Below are positions 51,627-60,666 of a stretch of DNA of 64,000 bases, in pieces; position 1 is the stretch's first letter, and every line of letters starts with the position of its first letter. The stretch spans positions 5,412-69,411 of the forward strand of contig JBPCMU010000020.1 in NCBI GenBank assembly GCA_051001975.1, given 5' to 3'. A model generated the notes under the pieces. The model saw nothing but the letters and a program-made list of their open reading frames with translations. It ran no database searches and had not been told where the DNA came from. Made by a program: the position numbers and the translations under genes. Origin of the DNA: DATAEG01 sp051001975 (GTDB taxonomy: Bacteria > Actinomycetota > Actinomycetes > Mycobacteriales > Jatrophihabitantaceae).

Positions 51627-52427
51627 ATGAGCGCCGTCGTCGCTTCGGGTGCGCTGATGAACGGCACCGTGCCGCTCGGTGAGGCTGTCGCGTTCTGGAT
51701 CCTCGGCCCGCTGTCGCTGGCCGGCGCCATCGGGATGGTCCTGTTCCGCAACGCCATCCACTCGGCGCTCTCGCTCGTCGCGACGATGATGAGCCTCGGT
51801 GCGTTCTACGTCATCGAGCAGGGCCCGTTCCTCGGCCTGGTGCAGATCATCGTCTACACCGGCGCGATCATGATCTTGTTCCTGTTCGTCCTCATGCTCG
51901 TCGGGCGGGACTCGTCGGACTCCGTCGTCGAGACGCTGCGCGGCCAGCGGTTGGGCGCCGCGCTGTTCGGGCTTGCGTTCGCGTTACTGGTCGCGATCGG
52001 TGTCGGCAAGGCGTTCCAGGGCGACCAGACGCCGGTCGACCTCAACACGCCGAACGCGAACGGCGGGAACGTCAACTCGATCGCGCAGTTGCTGTTCACG
52101 AAGTACCTGTTCGTCTTCGAGCTGACGTCGGCGCTGCTGATCGTCGCGGCCGTCGGCGCGATGGTGCTCGCGCACATCGAGCGGGAGGGTCGCAAGCCGA
52201 CGCAGAAATCGATCGCCCGCGAGCGCATCCGCTCCGGCCGCCCGCAGCCGCTGCCCGGCCCGGGTGTGCTCTCCACCGGCAACGCGGTCGGCACCCCCGC
52301 GCTGCTGCCCGACGGCTCGATCTCCCACGAGTCCGTCATGGCCGGGACGCACGAATTTCCGCCCTACGAAGGCATTCCCGGCGCCCTCGAGCCCGGCGAC
52401 TACGACGACAGCGAGGTGAGGTCGTGA
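51627..52427 (+). CDS. nuoJ: NADH-quinone oxidoreductase subunit J
   Basis: 266 residues from ATG 51627. Five membrane helices include SLSLAGAIGMVLFRNAIHSALSL and PFLGLVQIIVYTGAIMILFLFVLMLVG (the helix with the pi bulge). A 75-residue hydrophilic tail follows EREGRKPTQKS. The start is uncertain: the frame is open to 51546 and ATG 51660 is also possible; 51627 fits the first helix. Its stop overlaps nuoK GTG (GTGA). Confidence 0.92.
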   Translation: MSAVVASGALMNGTVPLGEAVAFWILGPLSLAGAIGMVLFRNAIHSALSLVATMMSLGAFYVIEQGPFLGLVQIIVYTGAIMILFLFVLMLVGRDSSDSVVETLRGQRLGAALFGLAFALLVAIGVGKAFQGDQTPVDLNTPNANGGNVNSIAQLLFTKYLFVFELTSALLIVAAVGAMVLAHIEREGRKPTQKSIARERIRSGRPQPLPGPGVLSTGNAVGTPALLPDGSISHESVMAGTHEFPPYEGIPGALEPGDYDDSEVRS

Positions 52428-52723
52428 ATCCGAGCTACTACCTGATCCTGTCGGCCGCGCTGTTCTCCGTCGGCGCGGTCGGCGTGCTGGTGCGCCGCAA
52501 CGCGATCGTCGTATTCATGTCCGTCGAGCTGATGCTCAACGCCGTGAACCTCTCGCTGGTCACGTTCTCCCGCATCAACGGCAACCTCGAGGGCCAGGTG
52601 ATGGCGTTCTTCGTCATGGTCGTCGCGGCGGCCGAGGTCGTGGTGGGCCTAGCGATCATCATGACCATCTTCCGCACTAGAAGGTCCGCGTCCGTCGACG
52701 ACGCGAACCTCCTGAAGTACTAG
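52424..52723 (+). CDS. nuoK: NADH-quinone oxidoreductase subunit K
   Basis: 99 residues, three helices. The conserved Glu residues lie in FMSVELMLNAVNLSL and MVVAAAEVVVGLAII and are part of the proton path. GTG start overlaps nuoJ; 11 bases before nuoL. Confidence 0.96.
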   Translation: MNPSYYLILSAALFSVGAVGVLVRRNAIVVFMSVELMLNAVNLSLVTFSRINGNLEGQVMAFFVMVVAAAEVVVGLAIIMTIFRTRRSASVDDANLLKY

Positions 52724-52734
52724 GAGCCCCAGGG

Positions 52735-54636
52735 GTGTACACCGCCGCAACCGGCATCCAATCGGGTGTCTGGCTGCTCGTGGCGCTACCCGCGCTGTCG
52801 GCAGCCGTCCTGCTCATCGCGGGCAAGCGCACCGAGAAGTGGGCGCACCTTCTCGGTGCCCTGATGCCGGTGGCGCTGTTCGTCTACGGCGTGGTGCTGT
52901 TCTTCTCGGTCAAGAGCCTGCACGGCGCAAAGCGCGAGGTGGACCAGCACCTGTTCAGCTGGGTCCCGGTCGGCAACTTCCGCATCGACGCGGGCATCCT
53001 GCTCGACCCGTTGTCGCTGACGTTCGTCCTGCTGATCACCGGCGTGGGCGCGCTGATCCACATCTACGCCGTGGGCTACCTGGACCACGACCCCGGGCGC
53101 CGCCGCTTCTTCGGCTACTTCAACCTGTTCATCGCGGCCATGCTGCTGCTGGTGCTGGCCGACAGCTACCTGCTCGTGTACATCGGCTGGGAGGGCGTAG
53201 GCCTCGCGTCCTACCTGCTGATCTCCTACTACTTCACCCGCAACTCCGCCGCGACGGCCGGCAACAAGGCGTTCTTCGCCAACCGAGTCGGCGACGTCGG
53301 GCTCTCGATCGCGATCATGCTGATGTTCGCCTACGTCGGCACCTCGTCGTTCAATGCGGTCTTCGGGGCACACGTCTCGACCGGCGTCGCCACCGCGATC
53401 TGCTTCATGCTCCTGCTCGGTGCCTGCGGCAAGTCCGGGCAGTTCCCGCTGCAGACCTGGCTGCCGGACGCCATGGAGGGCCCGACCCCGGTGTCGGCGC
53501 TCATCCACGCGGCGACGATGGTCACCGCTGGCGTCTACCTGATCGCCCGCTCAGCGCCGCTGTTCAACGCCGCGCCCGCCGCGCGCACGGTGGTCACGAT
53601 CGTCGGCGCGATCACCCTGCTCTACGGATGCATCGCCGGCTGCGGTAAGGACGACCTGAAGAAGGTGCTGGCGTACTCGACGGTCAGCCAGATCGGGTAC
53701 ATGTTCCTCGCCGTCGGACTCGGGCCGGGCGTCTACGCGATCGGCATCATCCACCTGCTCGGCCACGGCTTCTTCAAGGCCGCCCTGTTCCTCTCCGCCG
53801 GCTCGGTCATGCACGCCATGAACGACCGCATCGACATGCGCCGCTTCGGCGGTCTGTGGCGCGTCATGCCCATCACGTTCGCGGTCTTTGCCTGCGGGTA
53901 CCTCGCCATCATCGGCTTCCCCGGTGCGACCGGGTACTTCACCAAGGACAAGATCATCGAGGCGGCGTTCGACCACGGCGGCGCATCCGGTTACATCCTC
54001 GGCATCTGCGCGCTCGCCGGCGCCGGTATTACCGCGTTCTACATGACCCGTGCGTTGGTCATGACCTTCTTCGGCACGAAGCGCTGGGAGGACGACGTCC
54101 ACCCGCACGAGGCCAACCCGACCATGACGGTCCCGATGATCGTTCTCGGTGTCCTGTCCCTCGCTGGGGGCGCGTTGATGATCTTTGGCGCCCCGGTGCA
54201 GAACTGGCTGGAGCCCTCGGTGGGAAAGAGCATCGAGTCGGGCGGGCACACGATCTCACCCGTCGTCCTCACACTGCTGACCCTCGTGGTCGTGGCGCTG
54301 GGCGTGCTGGGCGGGTACGTCGCGTTCGGAACCAAGCCGGTGCCGGTCACTCAGCCGGCGGGCTCGCCGGTCACCGTGGCCGCGCGCAACGGCCTCTACG
54401 CGGACAAGTTCAACGAGACGGTGCTGATGCGACCAGGGCAATGGCTCACCCGGGCGCTGGTGTTCTTCGACAACAGAGGAGTGGACGGCGCGGTGAGCGG
54501 CCTGGCGGCCGGATTCGGTGGGGGATCGGCGCGAGCGCGCAAGATGCAGACCGGGTTCGTGCGTAGTTACGCGTTGTCCATGCTCGGCGGGACGGTGGCG
54601 ATCGTGGCCGTGCTCCTGGCGGTGCGCTTCCAGTGA
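52735..54636 (+). CDS. nuoL: NADH-quinone oxidoreductase subunit L
   Basis: 633 residues, antiporter-like subunit. DPLSLTFVLLITGVGALIHIYAVGYL, YIGWEGVGLASYLLISYYF (with Glu), GKSGQFPLQTWLPDAMEGPTPVSALIHAATMV and YSTVSQIGYMFLA contain the Glu/Lys pair and broken helices. The long lateral helix HL is at the C terminus. GTG 52735 follows an AGGAG-like site. Stop overlaps nuoM (GTGA). Confidence 0.97.
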   Translation: MYTAATGIQSGVWLLVALPALSAAVLLIAGKRTEKWAHLLGALMPVALFVYGVVLFFSVKSLHGAKREVDQHLFSWVPVGNFRIDAGILLDPLSLTFVLLITGVGALIHIYAVGYLDHDPGRRRFFGYFNLFIAAMLLLVLADSYLLVYIGWEGVGLASYLLISYYFTRNSAATAGNKAFFANRVGDVGLSIAIMLMFAYVGTSSFNAVFGAHVSTGVATAICFMLLLGACGKSGQFPLQTWLPDAMEGPTPVSALIHAATMVTAGVYLIARSAPLFNAAPAARTVVTIVGAITLLYGCIAGCGKDDLKKVLAYSTVSQIGYMFLAVGLGPGVYAIGIIHLLGHGFFKAALFLSAGSVMHAMNDRIDMRRFGGLWRVMPITFAVFACGYLAIIGFPGATGYFTKDKIIEAAFDHGGASGYILGICALAGAGITAFYMTRALVMTFFGTKRWEDDVHPHEANPTMTVPMIVLGVLSLAGGALMIFGAPVQNWLEPSVGKSIESGGHTISPVVLTLLTLVVVALGVLGGYVAFGTKPVPVTQPAGSPVTVAARNGLYADKFNETVLMRPGQWLTRALVFFDNRGVDGAVSGLAAGFGGGSARARKMQTGFVRSYALSMLGGTVAIVAVLLAVRFQ

Positions 54637-56207
54637 GGCACGATTACGCACTTCTCATCTTGCTGCTGATTCCGCTCGTCGGCGCGGCGACGGTCTGGGC
54701 CGCCGGCAAGCGGATGCCGAGCACGAACGTCAAGCTGCTGGCGCTGTTCTGGTCGCTGGTCCCGGTCGTCTACGCGGTCGTGCTGATGTTCCGGTTCGAC
54801 ACCGGGTACACCGACAACCCGGACAAGCGCTTCCAGTTCGACACCAGTTGGGTGTGGATCAAGGACTTTGGCGTCCACATCGCGTTCGGGGTCGACGGCA
54901 TCGCGCTCGTTCTCGTCGCGATGGCGGTCGTACTCGTCCCGGCTGTGATCCTGGCGTCGTGGACGGCGTTCGACAGCAAGAGCGGCGCCGAGGAGGCCGG
55001 GGCCAAGCCGCGCAGCATGGCCAACTACCTGGCCCTGATCCTGCTGCTCGAGTTCTTCATCATCGGCGTGTTCGTCTCCACCGACGTATTCCTGTTCTAC
55101 GTCTTCTTCGAGGGCATGCTCGTGCCGATGTACTTCATCATCGGCAGCTTCGGCGGCCCGCGCCGCCAGTACGCCGCGATGAAGTTCTTCCTGTACTCGC
55201 TCGTGGGCGGGTTGCTGATGCTCGCGGCCGTCATCGGTTTGTACGTCTCGGCCGGGACGAGCAGCTTCTCGATGACAGAGTTGATGAAGCATCCGCTGCC
55301 GGACAACGGCACCCAGAAATGGTTGTTTCTCGGGTTCTTCATCGCCTTCGCCATCAAGGCGCCGCTCATTCCGTTCCACACCTGGCTGCCCGATGCCGGC
55401 GCCGAGGCCCCGGCCGGCGGCGCGGCGCTGCTCGTCGGCGTCCTGGACAAGGTCGGCACCTTCGGCTTCCTGCGTTACTGCTTGATCCTCTTCCCGGACG
55501 CGTCCCGGTACTTCGCGCCAGCTGTGCTCGTGCTATCCGTGATCGGCATCTTGTACGCGGCGTTCCTGGCCATCGGCCAGCGAGACATGAAACGCCTGGT
55601 GGCTTACACCTCGGTGGCGCACTTCGGTTTCATCGGTCTGGGCGTGTTCGCGTTCACCACGCAGAGTGGCACGGGCGCTGTGCTGTACATGGTCAACCAC
55701 GGCTTTTCGACCGGCGCGCTGTTCATCGTCGTCGGCCTGCTGATCGCGCGGGGCAAGAGCCGCAACGTCGATGACTACGGCGGCGTCGCGAAGGTCACGC
55801 CGATCCTGGCCGGGCTCTTCCTGCTCACCGGCCTGTCGGCCCTCGCGCTACCGGGCATGAGCACGTTCATCAGCGAGTTCCTGGTTCTGGTGGGCACATT
55901 CACCCGCTACAAGGGCTACGCGATCATCGCGACGACCGGGATCATCCTGGCCGCGATCTACGTGCTGTACCTCTATCAGCGCACATTCCAGGGCCGGGTG
56001 AGCGAGCGGGTCACCAAGTTCCGCGACCTGAACCCCCGTGAGATTTTCGCCGTCGCTCCGCTGCTGGCGATCATCGTCTTCCTGGGCGTCTACCCGAAAC
56101 CGGTGCTCGACATCATCAATCCGTCGGTGAAGGCCACGATGCAGCACGACGTCGGAAAGACCGATCCGACCCCGCAGTACCAGAACGCCGACGGGGGACG
56201 GAAATGA
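54633..56207 (+). CDS. nuoM: NADH-quinone oxidoreductase subunit M
   Basis: 524 residues, antiporter-like proton channel. GVDGIALVLVAMAVVLVPAVILAS, FFEGMLVPMYFIIG (with the Glu), FHTWLPDAGAEAPAGGAALLVGVLDKVGTFGFLRY (with the Lys) and YTSVAHFGFIGLG are typical. GTG overlaps nuoL by 4 bases and its stop overlaps nuoN. Confidence 0.97.
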   Translation: MRHDYALLILLLIPLVGAATVWAAGKRMPSTNVKLLALFWSLVPVVYAVVLMFRFDTGYTDNPDKRFQFDTSWVWIKDFGVHIAFGVDGIALVLVAMAVVLVPAVILASWTAFDSKSGAEEAGAKPRSMANYLALILLLEFFIIGVFVSTDVFLFYVFFEGMLVPMYFIIGSFGGPRRQYAAMKFFLYSLVGGLLMLAAVIGLYVSAGTSSFSMTELMKHPLPDNGTQKWLFLGFFIAFAIKAPLIPFHTWLPDAGAEAPAGGAALLVGVLDKVGTFGFLRYCLILFPDASRYFAPAVLVLSVIGILYAAFLAIGQRDMKRLVAYTSVAHFGFIGLGVFAFTTQSGTGAVLYMVNHGFSTGALFIVVGLLIARGKSRNVDDYGGVAKVTPILAGLFLLTGLSALALPGMSTFISEFLVLVGTFTRYKGYAIIATTGIILAAIYVLYLYQRTFQGRVSERVTKFRDLNPREIFAVAPLLAIIVFLGVYPKPVLDIINPSVKATMQHDVGKTDPTPQYQNADGGRK

Positions 56208-57811
56208 GCGCGTTGCTGCTGGCCGCGGCGAACCACACGGACAAGATCACCGCGCCGTCGGTTTCCTACAAGGCGCTGGCCCCGATCCTCATCGTGCTCG
56301 GCGCCGCCATCCTCGGTGTACTCGCCGAGGCCGTGCTGCCTCGCCGCGACCGCTTCAGCGCGCAGGTCGCGATCGCGCTGACCGGTCTCGTGGCGTCCGT
56401 CGTAACGATCGGCCTGATCCACAAGACGAACGTGGTCACGCCGTCGCCGAAGGGCAACAACATCCCCTTCGCGGGCTCGCTCGCTGTCGACTCCGCCGGA
56501 CTGTTCGTGCAGGGCACGGTGGTTGCGCTCGCGATCATGGCCGTGCTGCTGATGGCCGAGCGCAGCGTCGACGTCGGCAGCCCGATCGTGGCGTCGTCGG
56601 CCGTCGTAGTGGGGTCACCGGACGACCGTCGCCTGGGGGCCAGCGACCGCGTGCAGACCGAGATCTTCCCCCTGATGATGTTCGCGGTCAGCGGCATGTT
56701 GATCTTCCCGATCGCCAACAACCTGCTGCTGATGTTCGTCGCGCTCGAGGTGCTCTCGCTGCCGCTCTACCTGATGGCGGGCATGGCGCGGCGGCGTCGG
56801 CTGCTCTCGCAGGAGGCCGCGGTCAAGTACTTCCTGCTCGGGGCGTTCGCGTCGGCGTTCTTCCTCTACGGCCTGGCGCTGCTCTACGGCTACGCGAACT
56901 CCGTCGACCTACCCGTGATCCTGCAGGCCACGCGCGGGTCCGGGAAATCCGACATTCTGCTGTACGCGGGTCTCGCTCTCGTGCTGGTGGGCCTGCTGTT
57001 CAAGGCCGGTATCGCGCCGTTCCACAGCTGGACGCCCGACGTGTACCAGGGTGCGCCCACGCCGGTCACCGCGTTCATGGCCGCCTGTACGAAGGTCGCC
57101 GCCTTCGGTGCGATCCTGCGCGTCCTCTACACGGGGTTCAGCACGACGCAATACGACTGGCGTCCGATCGTCTGGGCCGTGGCGATAGCCTCGATGGTCG
57201 TCGGCGCCGTGCTCGGGCTGACCCAGACCGACGTCAAGCGCATCCTGGCGTATTCCTCCATAGCGCACGCCGGCTTCATCATGGTCGGGTTCCTGGCCGT
57301 CGATCGCGACGGAAAGATCAGCAAGGACGGCATCTCCAGCGTCCTGTTCTACGTGCTCACCTACGGGTTCACCACCCTCGCGGCATTCGGGCTGCTGATG
57401 GTCGTGCGCGACAGCGACGGTGAGGCCACCCGGCTCGCCCAGTGGTCGGGGCTGGCGAAGAAGAGCCCCGTGGTCGCCACCGTGATGACGATCCTGCTGT
57501 TGTCGATGGCAGGGATCCCGCTCACGTCCGGGTTCACCGGCAAGTTCTTCGTGTTCCGCGCCGCCTACAGTCACGCCGGGCCGCTGGTGGTCATCGCGCT
57601 CGTCTGTTCGGCGATCGCGGCGTTCTACTACCTGCGCATCGTGGTGCTGATGTTCTTCGCCGACCCGCCGGAGAACGCCCCGACCATCGCGATCCCGGGC
57701 TGGTCGACCTCCATCGCGCTGACGTTCGGCGTGGTCGTTACCGTGGTGCTGGGTGTCTTCCCGCAGCCGATCTTGGATCTCGCGGCGAAGGCTGCCCACT
57801 TCACCGCGTGA
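56204..57811 (+). CDS. nuoN: NADH-quinone oxidoreductase subunit N
   Basis: 535 residues, 14-helix antiporter-like subunit. FVALEVLSLPLYLMAGMARRRRLLSQEAAVKYFLLGAFASAFFLYG and FKAGIAPFHSWTPDVYQGAPTPVTAFMAACTKVAAF hold the conserved Glu/Lys residues. Last nuo gene; 25 bases before the polyprenyl synthase start. Confidence 0.97.
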   Translation: MSALLLAAANHTDKITAPSVSYKALAPILIVLGAAILGVLAEAVLPRRDRFSAQVAIALTGLVASVVTIGLIHKTNVVTPSPKGNNIPFAGSLAVDSAGLFVQGTVVALAIMAVLLMAERSVDVGSPIVASSAVVVGSPDDRRLGASDRVQTEIFPLMMFAVSGMLIFPIANNLLLMFVALEVLSLPLYLMAGMARRRRLLSQEAAVKYFLLGAFASAFFLYGLALLYGYANSVDLPVILQATRGSGKSDILLYAGLALVLVGLLFKAGIAPFHSWTPDVYQGAPTPVTAFMAACTKVAAFGAILRVLYTGFSTTQYDWRPIVWAVAIASMVVGAVLGLTQTDVKRILAYSSIAHAGFIMVGFLAVDRDGKISKDGISSVLFYVLTYGFTTLAAFGLLMVVRDSDGEATRLAQWSGLAKKSPVVATVMTILLLSMAGIPLTSGFTGKFFVFRAAYSHAGPLVVIALVCSAIAAFYYLRIVVLMFFADPPENAPTIAIPGWSTSIALTFGVVVTVVLGVFPQPILDLAAKAAHFTA

Positions 57812-57836
57812 GAACGATCCTGGGGGGATGACGTCG

Positions 57837-58832
57837 ATGAGCCCGACCGCCTTCGTCGTCGCGTTCGACGATGCTGTGCTCGAACGCTCAGTCCGGGCGG
57901 GCCTTGACGCGATCGAGGATGCGCTGCGGACCGCAGTCCGCTCGGACGACGAGTTCGTCGCGGACGCTGCCCGGCACCTGGTCGACGCCGGCGGAAAGCG
58001 GTTCCGGCCGATGGTGAGCGTGCTCGCGGCGCACTTCGGCGATCCCGCCCGGCCGGACATCATCCCGGCCGCGGTGGTCTGCGAACTCACGCACCTGGCG
58101 ACGCTCTACCACGACGACGTCATGGACGAGGCGCCTGTGCGCCGCGGGGCCGAGTCGGCCAACGCCCGGTGGGACAACACGGTGGCCATCCTGACCGGTG
58201 ACTTCCTGTTCTCCCGCGCGTCGAACCTGCTTGCCGATCTCGGTCCCCACGCTGTGCGCCTGCAGGCGGAGACGTTCGAGCGCCTGGTCATCGGGCAGAT
58301 CCGTGAGACGGTCGGCGTGCGGCCCGGCGCCGACCCGATCGAGCACTACCTCGGGGTGTTGGCCGACAAGACCGGCTCGCTGATCGCCACCGCTGCCGAG
58401 TTCGGCGCCTACTACGCCGGCGTCGACGTCGATGTGATCGCGGGGCTGCGCTCGTTCGGCGAGCAGATCGGCATCGCCTTCCAGCTCAGCGACGACATCC
58501 TCGACGTAGCGTCCGACGTCGACGAATCGGGCAAGACGCCGGGCACCGACCTGCGCGAGGGTATCGCCACGCTGCCGGTGCTCTACGCCCTGCGCTCGAG
58601 CGACCCCGCGGGCGCGCGCTTGCGTGAACTCGTCTCGCACGCGCTGGTCGACGACGACGAACATGCCGAGGCGTTGCGGTTGCTGCGATCCGCCGAGGCG
58701 ATGGACGAGGCCAGGGCCACCCTTCGCCGGTACGCCGGCGCCGCGCGCCAGACGCTGTCGGTCATGCCCGCGGTCCCGGCTCGGGATGCCTTCGAGGCGC
58801 TCACCGAACTCGTCATCGCCCGCACCGGCTGA
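57837..58832 (+). CDS. Polyprenyl diphosphate synthase (trans type)
   Basis: 331 residues. GGKRFRPM (52-59) is followed by the first Asp-rich motif DDVMD (93-97) with HDDVMDEAPVRRG, then GDFLFSRAS, and the second Asp-rich motif FQLSDDILDVASD. Short-residue lining before DDVMD (THLATLYHDD) fits a long-chain product such as the octa/nonaprenyl tail of menaquinone. ATG 57837 is preceded by a GGGGG site with 9-base spacing; ATG 57828 lies immediately after that site. Being last in the nuo transcript links quinone supply to complex I. Confidence 0.93.
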   Translation: MSPTAFVVAFDDAVLERSVRAGLDAIEDALRTAVRSDDEFVADAARHLVDAGGKRFRPMVSVLAAHFGDPARPDIIPAAVVCELTHLATLYHDDVMDEAPVRRGAESANARWDNTVAILTGDFLFSRASNLLADLGPHAVRLQAETFERLVIGQIRETVGVRPGADPIEHYLGVLADKTGSLIATAAEFGAYYAGVDVDVIAGLRSFGEQIGIAFQLSDDILDVASDVDESGKTPGTDLREGIATLPVLYALRSSDPAGARLRELVSHALVDDDEHAEALRLLRSAEAMDEARATLRRYAGAARQTLSVMPAVPARDAFEALTELVIARTG

Positions 58833-59132
58833 CGCACTACGACGTCTTTCGCCAGCCTGTCAAGCTTGCCGGGCGGTGCGACCCCGCGGCCCGCGCGCAC
58901 AACCCGCGAATTGGATCTATCGTCCGCAAGCCCCGCTGAGGTCCTCTTAGACGCTGGATCCCCTATCTGGCTCTCGTCGCTGAACATGGTTGACCGTTGG
59001 GGCGTGGCGTAGCGCGGCAAGCTTCGCGCACAGGCTGCGTGTTCCTGCGGCTCGCCGCTCGGCTTCTTGCAACATCAGCCCCAGCATGTCAGGATACATA
59101 ACGTTCATCCCTTAAGAGCGAGGGCGAGTGTT
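58833..59132. other. 300-bp junction between core genes and acquired cassette
   Basis: No supported gene. Base composition drops along it, ending in an AT-richer stretch with TACATA (59097-59102) as a possible -10. GAGGGCGAG directly precedes the peptide start at 59133. No tRNA end or direct repeat marking an attachment site was seen. Confidence 0.5.
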
Positions 59133-59282
59133 ATGAGGCGCGTAAGCGTTAATGCGACAGTCTGCACCACGGTCGCCATGGCCGGGGTCTTGGGCATCGT
59201 GGCGCCCGCTTTCAACGTGGTCGCCAGGAAACTGAACGCCGGAAGCAGCGACAACTATTTCGACGGGTCTATGTACTACTGA
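59133..59282 (+). CDS. Small peptide with hydrophobic core and aromatic tail; function unknown
   Basis: 49 residues: short basic start (MRRVSVN), hydrophobic stretch (about 8-30, VCTTVAMAGVLGIVAPAF), a VVARKLNA junction and a polar, aromatic end GSSDNYFDGSMYY. It looks like a signal/leader segment followed by a short tail, or a single-helix exported peptide. GAGGGCGAG sits 5-13 bases before ATG 59133; a longer reading from 59067 is less likely. It is the first gene of the cassette with a lipoprotein and a MacAB-like transporter, so it may be their cargo or signal. Not recognised as a known family. Confidence 0.65.
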   Translation: MRRVSVNATVCTTVAMAGVLGIVAPAFNVVARKLNAGSSDNYFDGSMYY

Positions 59283-59300
59283 CCTGGTCATCGGTCAATC

Positions 59301-59813
59301 ATGTCGACGAAGCTTCTGGTTGCTAAGTGCATTGCCTGGCTGCCCTTCCTACTAACCGTCGCGATGCTATCTTCCTGTTCGCGAAGCAACGGGGGCGGGT
59401 CGTCAGGACACCATTTCGTGAACAGTGATGGCTACAACGCAGAATTCCGGATGGAGCAGGCAGTACTACAACTGCCGACAAGCTATTTGTGGCCTCGGAC
59501 GGCACCAGGTAGCGTCAAAGATCTATCTTATCAGCCTCGTACAGGGACGAGCACGGCGGACACCTACTGGTTCTGTGCGTGGGAACGTCAATGGCTCGAC
59601 GATCAAAGCGGCGCGGCGTCGAGTGCTGTCGAGCGAGATCTCACCTTTATGCAAGCGGTCAAACATCGCGAGCTATACCTCGTCGCCAGCCCAGCGGGCG
59701 ACAAGAAGTATTACGATGATCTCCTAGCTAGAGCCCGGCTTGGCGACCCTAGTCAAGTCGCGCGCGACGTCCAGCTGAATTGCTCGCCGTCGTCACGGCG
59801 CGCTTCCCACTAA
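59301..59813 (+). CDS. Predicted lipoprotein of the cassette; function unknown
   Basis: 170 residues. A hydrophobic leader (10-23) ends in lipobox LSSC with Cys26 as lipidation site. A Ser/Gly linker (SNGGGSSGHH) precedes an external domain with YWFCAWERQWLDD (about 93-105) and a C-terminal Cys (QLNCSPSS), so a disulphide is possible. No known domain recognised. 18 bases after the peptide stop; followed 7 bases later by the adaptor gene. Codon use includes TTA and ATA codons rare in the rest of the window. Confidence 0.7.
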   Translation: MSTKLLVAKCIAWLPFLLTVAMLSSCSRSNGGGSSGHHFVNSDGYNAEFRMEQAVLQLPTSYLWPRTAPGSVKDLSYQPRTGTSTADTYWFCAWERQWLDDQSGAASSAVERDLTFMQAVKHRELYLVASPAGDKKYYDDLLARARLGDPSQVARDVQLNCSPSSRRASH

Positions 59814-59820
59814 AGGCGTT

Positions 59821-60666
59821 ATGATAAATCACCGCGTTAGACGAGTTCACGCCGTTGCGCTCACCTTCCTCGTCAGCCTGTCCGCCGGTTGTGAGTCGTC
59901 GTCGACCTCACATGGTCGCAAGCTCGACGAGCCCAACCGAGTTGGTACGGTCTCAGTAACCCGACAAACGATCACGTCCGTCGTAACTCTCGACGCGAAT
60001 GTAGTGCCGACACCGGTCTTTGTCCTATCGGCTATTGCCACGGGCGTTACCCGCCGCGCCAGTTTCCCGCACTCGGAACTTCCTTCTGGTACGCCGATTT
60101 TCACGGAAGCTGGCCATACCGTACGCATTCCGGTGGGCGCGACGTTCCTGCGATGGCTCGTCTCCCCTGATGAGGTTGTCCCCGCAGGTCTACCTGTGGC
60201 CGAGTTCCGGTACAACGGTTTTGGGCTCGCTGCTTCAATCCCCGCCACATTGGCGTATCGAGTCTACTCAACGCCCACGGTGGGGCGGGCTGAAATTGTC
60301 GGTGGACCAGGCCCTTTCGACTGCAACGTTCTTTCCTTAGTCGGTGCGCCGCAGGGCTCAAGTGGTGCCGGACAATCGCAGGCTCAGGTGCTGTGTGCCG
60401 CTCCAAAATCAGTGCGGTTATACATCGGCGTCCAAGCACTATTAGCACTCCGCACAGCCCGGCGACGCAACGTATTGAGCCTTCCAGTGCAGTCTGTGGA
60501 CGGACGGGCAGATCGCGGGTCCGTGACGCTCGTAGATGGTAAGGGAGGACAGAGGCAGCGCTCTGTAGGTCTGGGCGTCACCGATGGCAATTACATCGAA
60601 ATAACGTCCGGCCTGCGGGCGGGCGATCGAGTGCTATCCGTGAATTCGGCCCTTTCCGGTGGATGA
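59821..60666 (+). CDS. Lipoprotein membrane-fusion-like adaptor (MacA-type end domain)
   Basis: 281 residues. Signal peptide with lipobox LSAG then Cys24. The mid part (VGTVSVTRQTITSVVTLDANVVP, about 41-63) resembles the start of MacA/HlyD lipoyl-barrel regions. The end NVLSLPVQSVDGRADRGSVTLVDG then RSVGLGVTDGNYIEITSGLRAGDRVL (about 220-270) is the membrane-proximal domain of RND/MacA adaptors. In Gram-positive bacteria such adaptors assist MacB-like ABC transporters. Overlaps the ATPase start by 8 bases. Confidence 0.78.
   Translation: MINHRVRRVHAVALTFLVSLSAGCESSSTSHGRKLDEPNRVGTVSVTRQTITSVVTLDANVVPTPVFVLSAIATGVTRRASFPHSELPSGTPIFTEAGHTVRIPVGATFLRWLVSPDEVVPAGLPVAEFRYNGFGLAASIPATLAYRVYSTPTVGRAEIVGGPGPFDCNVLSLVGAPQGSSGAGQSQAQVLCAAPKSVRLYIGVQALLALRTARRRNVLSLPVQSVDGRADRGSVTLVDGKGGQRQRSVGLGVTDGNYIEITSGLRAGDRVLSVNSALSGG

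Noticed and set aside
59067..59132. Longer form of the 49-residue peptide starting at 59067
   Set aside because: The added residues are polar and irregular, and the good ribosome site precedes ATG 59133.
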